This document shows, one piece after another, positions 7,063 to 9,923 of a stretch of DNA of 9,923 bases; position 1 is the stretch's first letter, and each line of letters opens with the position of its first letter. The stretch spans positions 1-9,923 of the forward strand of contig CACZTE010000088.1 in the NCBI GenBank assembly GCA_902784045.1, read 5' to 3'. The translations under genes and the position numbers were made by a program. Source of the stretch: an uncultured Eubacterium sp. GTDB taxonomy: Bacteria; Bacillota; Clostridia; Eubacteriales; Eubacteriaceae. The notes below the pieces were generated by a model. That model did no database searches. It saw only the letters and a list, made by a program, of their open reading frames with translations, and had not been told where the DNA came from.

Positions 7063-8508
7063 ATGGAATACGATATTGTCATCGGTATGGAGATCCATGC
7101 GGAGCTCGCCACAAAAACCAAAATCTTTTGTTCCTGTCCGACAACCTTTGGCGCAGATGAAAACACCCACACTTGTCCTGTCTGCTTGGGAATGCCCGGT
7201 GTTTTGCCTGTGCTCAATAAAAAAGTTGTAGAATACGCGACCAAAGCCGGATTGGCCCTTAATTGCAAAATTGCTAATTTCAGTAAAATGGACCGCAAAA
7301 ATTATTTTTATCCCGATTTGCCCAAAGCCTATCAGACATCACAATTTGACTTACCTATTTGTGTAGGCGGGGTGCTCGATATCGAGGTTGGCGGAGAAAC
7401 CCGGCCCATCGGCATCACGCGCATTCACATTGAAGAGGACGCGGGTAAGCTGATTCATGAAGGTGCCGACGGTACCTTAGTCGATGTAAACCGCTGCGGT
7501 GTGCCCCTGATTGAAATTGTTACAGAGCCCGATATGCGCAGCGCTGAAGAAGCCAGAATTTTTGCGGAAAAAGTGCGAAATATTCTGGAATACACCGGCG
7601 TGTCCGACTGTAAAATGGAGGAGGGCTCCATTCGTTTTGACGTCAACCTTTCCGTGAAAGAAAAGGGAAGTCCGGTGCTCGGAACCCGTACGGAAATGAA
7701 AAACTTAAACTCTTTCCGCGCTTTGGAACGCGCTGTTCATTATGAAAGCAAGCGCCAGATTATCGAACTCAAAAAAGGCCACCGCATTATTCAGGAAACC
7801 CGTAAGTGGGATGATGTCAAAGGCGTCAGCTCCTCTATGCGTTCCAAAGAGGAAGCTCATGATTACCGTTATTTCCCCGAACCGGATCTGGTGCCCATCG
7901 TCATCAGTGATGAGGAGATTGCTCAGGCAAAAGCGGAACTTCCGGAACTTCCCGAAGCCAAAAAAGCCAGATATGTGTCAGAATACGGTATTCCCGAATA
8001 CGACGCTTCGGTGATCACCACATCCAAGGCATCAGCTGCCTATTTTGAAGAAGCTGTGGCCGCATACAATGAACCTAAACTCATTGCCAACTGGCTGATG
8101 GTGGACATTCCCGCTCACTTAAAAGAAAGGGAACTGACCATGGAAACCATTCCCTTCGGACCTGTGGCTTTGGCGGGGCTGGTCAAGCTCATCAAATCCG
8201 GTGAAATCAGCGGAAAAATCGCCAAAAACGTGATGGAAAAAATGTTTGAGGGAGAAGGTGATCCAGAAACAATTGTCAAAGATCACGGATGGGCTCAGAT
8301 GAGTGACAGCGGTGAGCTTGAAAATATTATCAAGCAAGTCATTGCAGATAATCCCAAAAGCGTTTCCGACATTGCCGATGGCAACAAAAAAGCTTACGGA
8401 TTTTTGACCGGTCAGGTCATGCGCGCTACCAAAGGCCAGGCCAATCCGCAAATGGCTAATCAAATTATCCGCAAACTAGTGGAAGAACAAATCGGCAGCG
8501 CCGAATAA
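7063..8508 (+). CDS. gatB: Aspartyl/glutamyl-tRNA amidotransferase subunit B
   Basis: GatB binds Glu-tRNA(Gln) (and Asp-tRNA(Asn) where needed), activates the side-chain carboxylate with ATP and transfers ammonia delivered by GatA. The 481-residue protein begins with IGMEIHAEL (7-15), containing H12. It has a four-cysteine zinc site (C23, C25, C38, C41), the KNYFYPDLPK block (79-88), acidic residues E125 and E151 expected at the metal site, and the PROSITE-like signature DVNRCGVPLIEI (141-152). The C-terminal helical and YqeY-like tail domains (about 300-481) end with GFLTGQVMRATKGQANP (446-462), typical of the family. A perfect AGGAGG (7051-7056), overlapping the gatA stop, lies 6 nt before the ATG and is the strongest ribosome binding site of the operon. 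No truncation or frameshift is seen. Confidence 0.98.
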   Translation: MEYDIVIGMEIHAELATKTKIFCSCPTTFGADENTHTCPVCLGMPGVLPVLNKKVVEYATKAGLALNCKIANFSKMDRKNYFYPDLPKAYQTSQFDLPICVGGVLDIEVGGETRPIGITRIHIEEDAGKLIHEGADGTLVDVNRCGVPLIEIVTEPDMRSAEEARIFAEKVRNILEYTGVSDCKMEEGSIRFDVNLSVKEKGSPVLGTRTEMKNLNSFRALERAVHYESKRQIIELKKGHRIIQETRKWDDVKGVSSSMRSKEEAHDYRYFPEPDLVPIVISDEEIAQAKAELPELPEAKKARYVSEYGIPEYDASVITTSKASAAYFEEAVAAYNEPKLIANWLMVDIPAHLKERELTMETIPFGPVALAGLVKLIKSGEISGKIAKNVMEKMFEGEGDPETIVKDHGWAQMSDSGELENIIKQVIADNPKSVSDIADGNKKAYGFLTGQVMRATKGQANPQMANQIIRKLVEEQIGSAE

Positions 8509-8513
8509 ATCAA

Positions 8514-8517
8514 AGGA
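8514..8517 (+). promoter_or_regulatory. Ribosome binding site fixing the rph start
   Basis: AGGA within AAAGGAAG is 7 nt from the ATG at 8525 and 10 nt from the ATG at 8528. It is too close to the upstream GTG at 8519 to serve it. Confidence 0.65.
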
Positions 8518-8524
8518 AGTGTTG

Positions 8525-9268
8525 ATGATGACAACAGAGAATACGCTTCGCGATGACGGCAGACGTGCCGATGAAGGCCGTCCCGTACAGGTCATCCGCC
8601 ATTTCACCAAACATGCCCAGGGCTCGGTGCTTATGAACATCGGGCAAACACGGGTGTTGTGTACAGCCATGGTGGAGGAAAAAGTGCCTCCGTTTTTACG
8701 CGGACAGGGTAAAGGATGGGTCACTGCCGAATATGAAATGCTGCCCTCTTCCACAGACAGTCGTAAAAGCCGCGATCGAAACCGCGGAAAAATCGACGGC
8801 AGGACCGTGGAAATCCAACGCTTAATTGGCAGAAGTTTGCGCTCGGTCGTGGATCTCGACGCCCTTGGAGAGCGAACCATCTGGATTGATTGCGACGTGC
8901 TTCAAGCCGACGGCGGAACGCGCACCACGTCCATCACCGGCGCCTATATCGCACTTTGCGACGCTGTTAACAGCTTGTTAGACGAAGGAATTATTGCGGA
9001 CAATCCTATCACTGGACAGGTAGCGGCTACCTCTGTCGGCGTCTGGAACGGCACACCGATTCTGGATCTTTGCTATGCGGAGGATTCCCATGCTGAAGTC
9101 GATATGAATGTCGTGATGACTGACGATGGCCGCATCATTGAAATTCAGGGAACTGGTGAAGCAAGGCCTTTTACTAAAGATGAATTCAGTCAGTTGATGA
9201 CTTTGGCTGAAAAAGGCATTGCGGCGCTCATTGCCGAGCAAAACGCAGCGCTTTTAGAAACCCTTTAA
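8525..9268 (+). CDS. rph: Ribonuclease PH
   Basis: RNase PH is a phosphorolytic 3'-5' exoribonuclease that trims tRNA precursors and helps degrade structured RNA; the family forms a hexameric ring. From the ATG at 8525 the protein has 247 residues, the normal length. Family blocks are GQTRVLCTAMVE (40-51), GWVTAEYEMLPSST (64-77), IQRLIGRSLR (97-106), CDVLQADGGTRTTSITGAY (123-141) and the acidic active-site region LDLCYAEDSHAEVDMN (180-195), then IQGTGEARPF (207-216). The frame is open to a GTG at 8519 and a TTG at 8522, but AGGA (8514-8517) is 7 nt before the ATG at 8525 and only 1 nt before the GTG. The ATG at 8528 is an alternative. gatB ends 16 nt upstream and rdgB starts 10 nt downstream. 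Confidence 0.97.
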   Translation: MMTTENTLRDDGRRADEGRPVQVIRHFTKHAQGSVLMNIGQTRVLCTAMVEEKVPPFLRGQGKGWVTAEYEMLPSSTDSRKSRDRNRGKIDGRTVEIQRLIGRSLRSVVDLDALGERTIWIDCDVLQADGGTRTTSITGAYIALCDAVNSLLDEGIIADNPITGQVAATSVGVWNGTPILDLCYAEDSHAEVDMNVVMTDDGRIIEIQGTGEARPFTKDEFSQLMTLAEKGIAALIAEQNAALLETL

Positions 9269-9278
9269 AGGAGAACCC

Positions 9279-9911
9279 ATGAAAACAATCGTATTGGCCA
9301 CCGGCAACTCCGACAAAGCAACCGAGATCAAAGCCATGCTCGGTGGAAGCTATGACGTTGTCACGATGAAATCACTGGGGCTTGATCCCGATATTGTTGA
9401 AGATGGCAAAACCTATGAAGCCAACGCGCTCATTAAAGTCCATGCTATCGCGGATGAACTTTCACCTAAAGGCTATATTGTGATGGCGGACGATTCCGGT
9501 CTGTCCGTCGATGCTTTGGACGGCGCTCCGGGGTTATTTTCCGCCCGTTATGCCGGTGAAGATGTAACCTATCTTGATAATAACAAGAAACTGCTCGATG
9601 CCATGAAAGATGTTCCGGATGACAAACGCACAGCGACTTTCGTATGCGCTGTGGCGATTATTTTTCCCGACGGCCGTGAATGGACGGGAAGAGGAGAAGT
9701 TCACGGAACTATTTCCCGGGATTTTCGCGGCGAGGGCGGATTCGGTTACGATCCGCTTTTTATCGTCAGCGAAGTCGGGAAAAGCTACGCGGAAATGTCC
9801 GACGCTGAAAAAAATCATATCAGTCATCGATACCGCGCGATGTTAAAGGCAAAAAAACAGCTCGACACCTATTCTCGCTATGTCGCTTTTCACGGCGAAA
9901 AACAGGATTGA
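9279..9911 (+). CDS. rdgB: XTP/dITP diphosphatase (non-canonical purine NTP pyrophosphatase, RdgB/HAM1)
   Basis: The enzyme hydrolyses deaminated purine triphosphates (ITP, dITP, XTP) to monophosphates and pyrophosphate, keeping them out of DNA and RNA. The 210-residue protein shows the HAM1 pattern: LATGNSDKATEI (6-17), TYEANALIK (45-53), ADDSGLSVDALDGAPG (70-85) with the metal/catalytic aspartates D71 and D72, SARYAG (88-93), the substrate-binding GGFGYDPLF (153-161) and SHRYRAM (182-188). AAGGAG (9268-9273) 5 nt before the ATG overlaps the rph stop codon, suggesting coupling. The rph-rdgB order is common in Firmicutes, where the two are sometimes fused into one protein; here they are separate with a 10-nt gap. 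The last residues are unremarkable and the gene is complete. Confidence 0.97.
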   Translation: MKTIVLATGNSDKATEIKAMLGGSYDVVTMKSLGLDPDIVEDGKTYEANALIKVHAIADELSPKGYIVMADDSGLSVDALDGAPGLFSARYAGEDVTYLDNNKKLLDAMKDVPDDKRTATFVCAVAIIFPDGREWTGRGEVHGTISRDFRGEGGFGYDPLFIVSEVGKSYAEMSDAEKNHISHRYRAMLKAKKQLDTYSRYVAFHGEKQD

Positions 9912-9915
9912 CGCC

Positions 9916-9923
9916 ATGACCAA
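9916..9923 (+). CDS. Probable start of the next operon gene (3' cut by window edge)
   Basis: Four bases after the rdgB stop there is an ATG with the codons for Met-Thr and two bases of the next codon before the window ends. AGGA at 9903-9906, inside the end of rdgB, is 9 nt upstream and could be its ribosome binding site. The close spacing fits the other junctions of this operon. In many clostridia a YfcE-type metallophosphoesterase gene follows rdgB, but eight bases cannot confirm that. Confidence 0.45.

Noticed and set aside
1..9923. Mobile element, CRISPR, toxin-antitoxin or defence system
   Set aside because: All recognised genes are core housekeeping genes in a normal order. No transposase, integrase, regular repeats or unknown gene cassette is present.

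Overview
The window is a gene-dense stretch of a bacterial chromosome, probably from a Firmicute of the Clostridia side. The reasons are gene content, gene order (pcrA-ligA next to gatCAB, as remembered from Bacillus and Staphylococcus), AGGAGG-type ribosome binding sites, and a roughly balanced base composition. All genes lie on the + strand and all recognised products are housekeeping proteins. I see no mobile element, CRISPR array, tRNA, rRNA, phage gene or toxin-antitoxin pair.

Layout: positions 1-768 hold the 3' part of a sensor histidine kinase whose N-terminus lies outside the window. A 194-bp gap follows, with an 11-bp stem-loop, a second 7-bp stem-loop and an A/T-rich inverted repeat, just ahead of pcrA (UvrD-type helicase). 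pcrA is followed 11 nt later by ligA (NAD+-dependent DNA ligase), so the two form a replication/repair pair. After ligA there is a near-consensus sigma-A promoter (TTTACA-17 nt-TATAAT) and a short leader with two competing folds. These precede gatC, gatA and gatB (the three subunits of the aspartyl/glutamyl-tRNA amidotransferase), rph (RNase PH) and rdgB (ITP/XTP pyrophosphatase). The last 8 bases probably open one more gene of the same operon.

Functional reading: PcrA and LigA serve DNA repair and replication. GatCAB supplies Gln-tRNA(Gln), and possibly Asn-tRNA(Asn), by the indirect route. RNase PH trims tRNA 3' ends, and RdgB removes non-canonical purine nucleotides. The second operon therefore combines tRNA maturation and charging with nucleotide-pool cleaning. 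Two gene starts need correcting against the longest open frames: gatC starts at 5297, not at the GTG at 5225, and rph starts at 8525, not at the GTG at 8519.

No undescribed protein system is visible. The parts worth a second look are non-coding: the pcrA leader (769-962) and the gatC leader (about 5228-5296).
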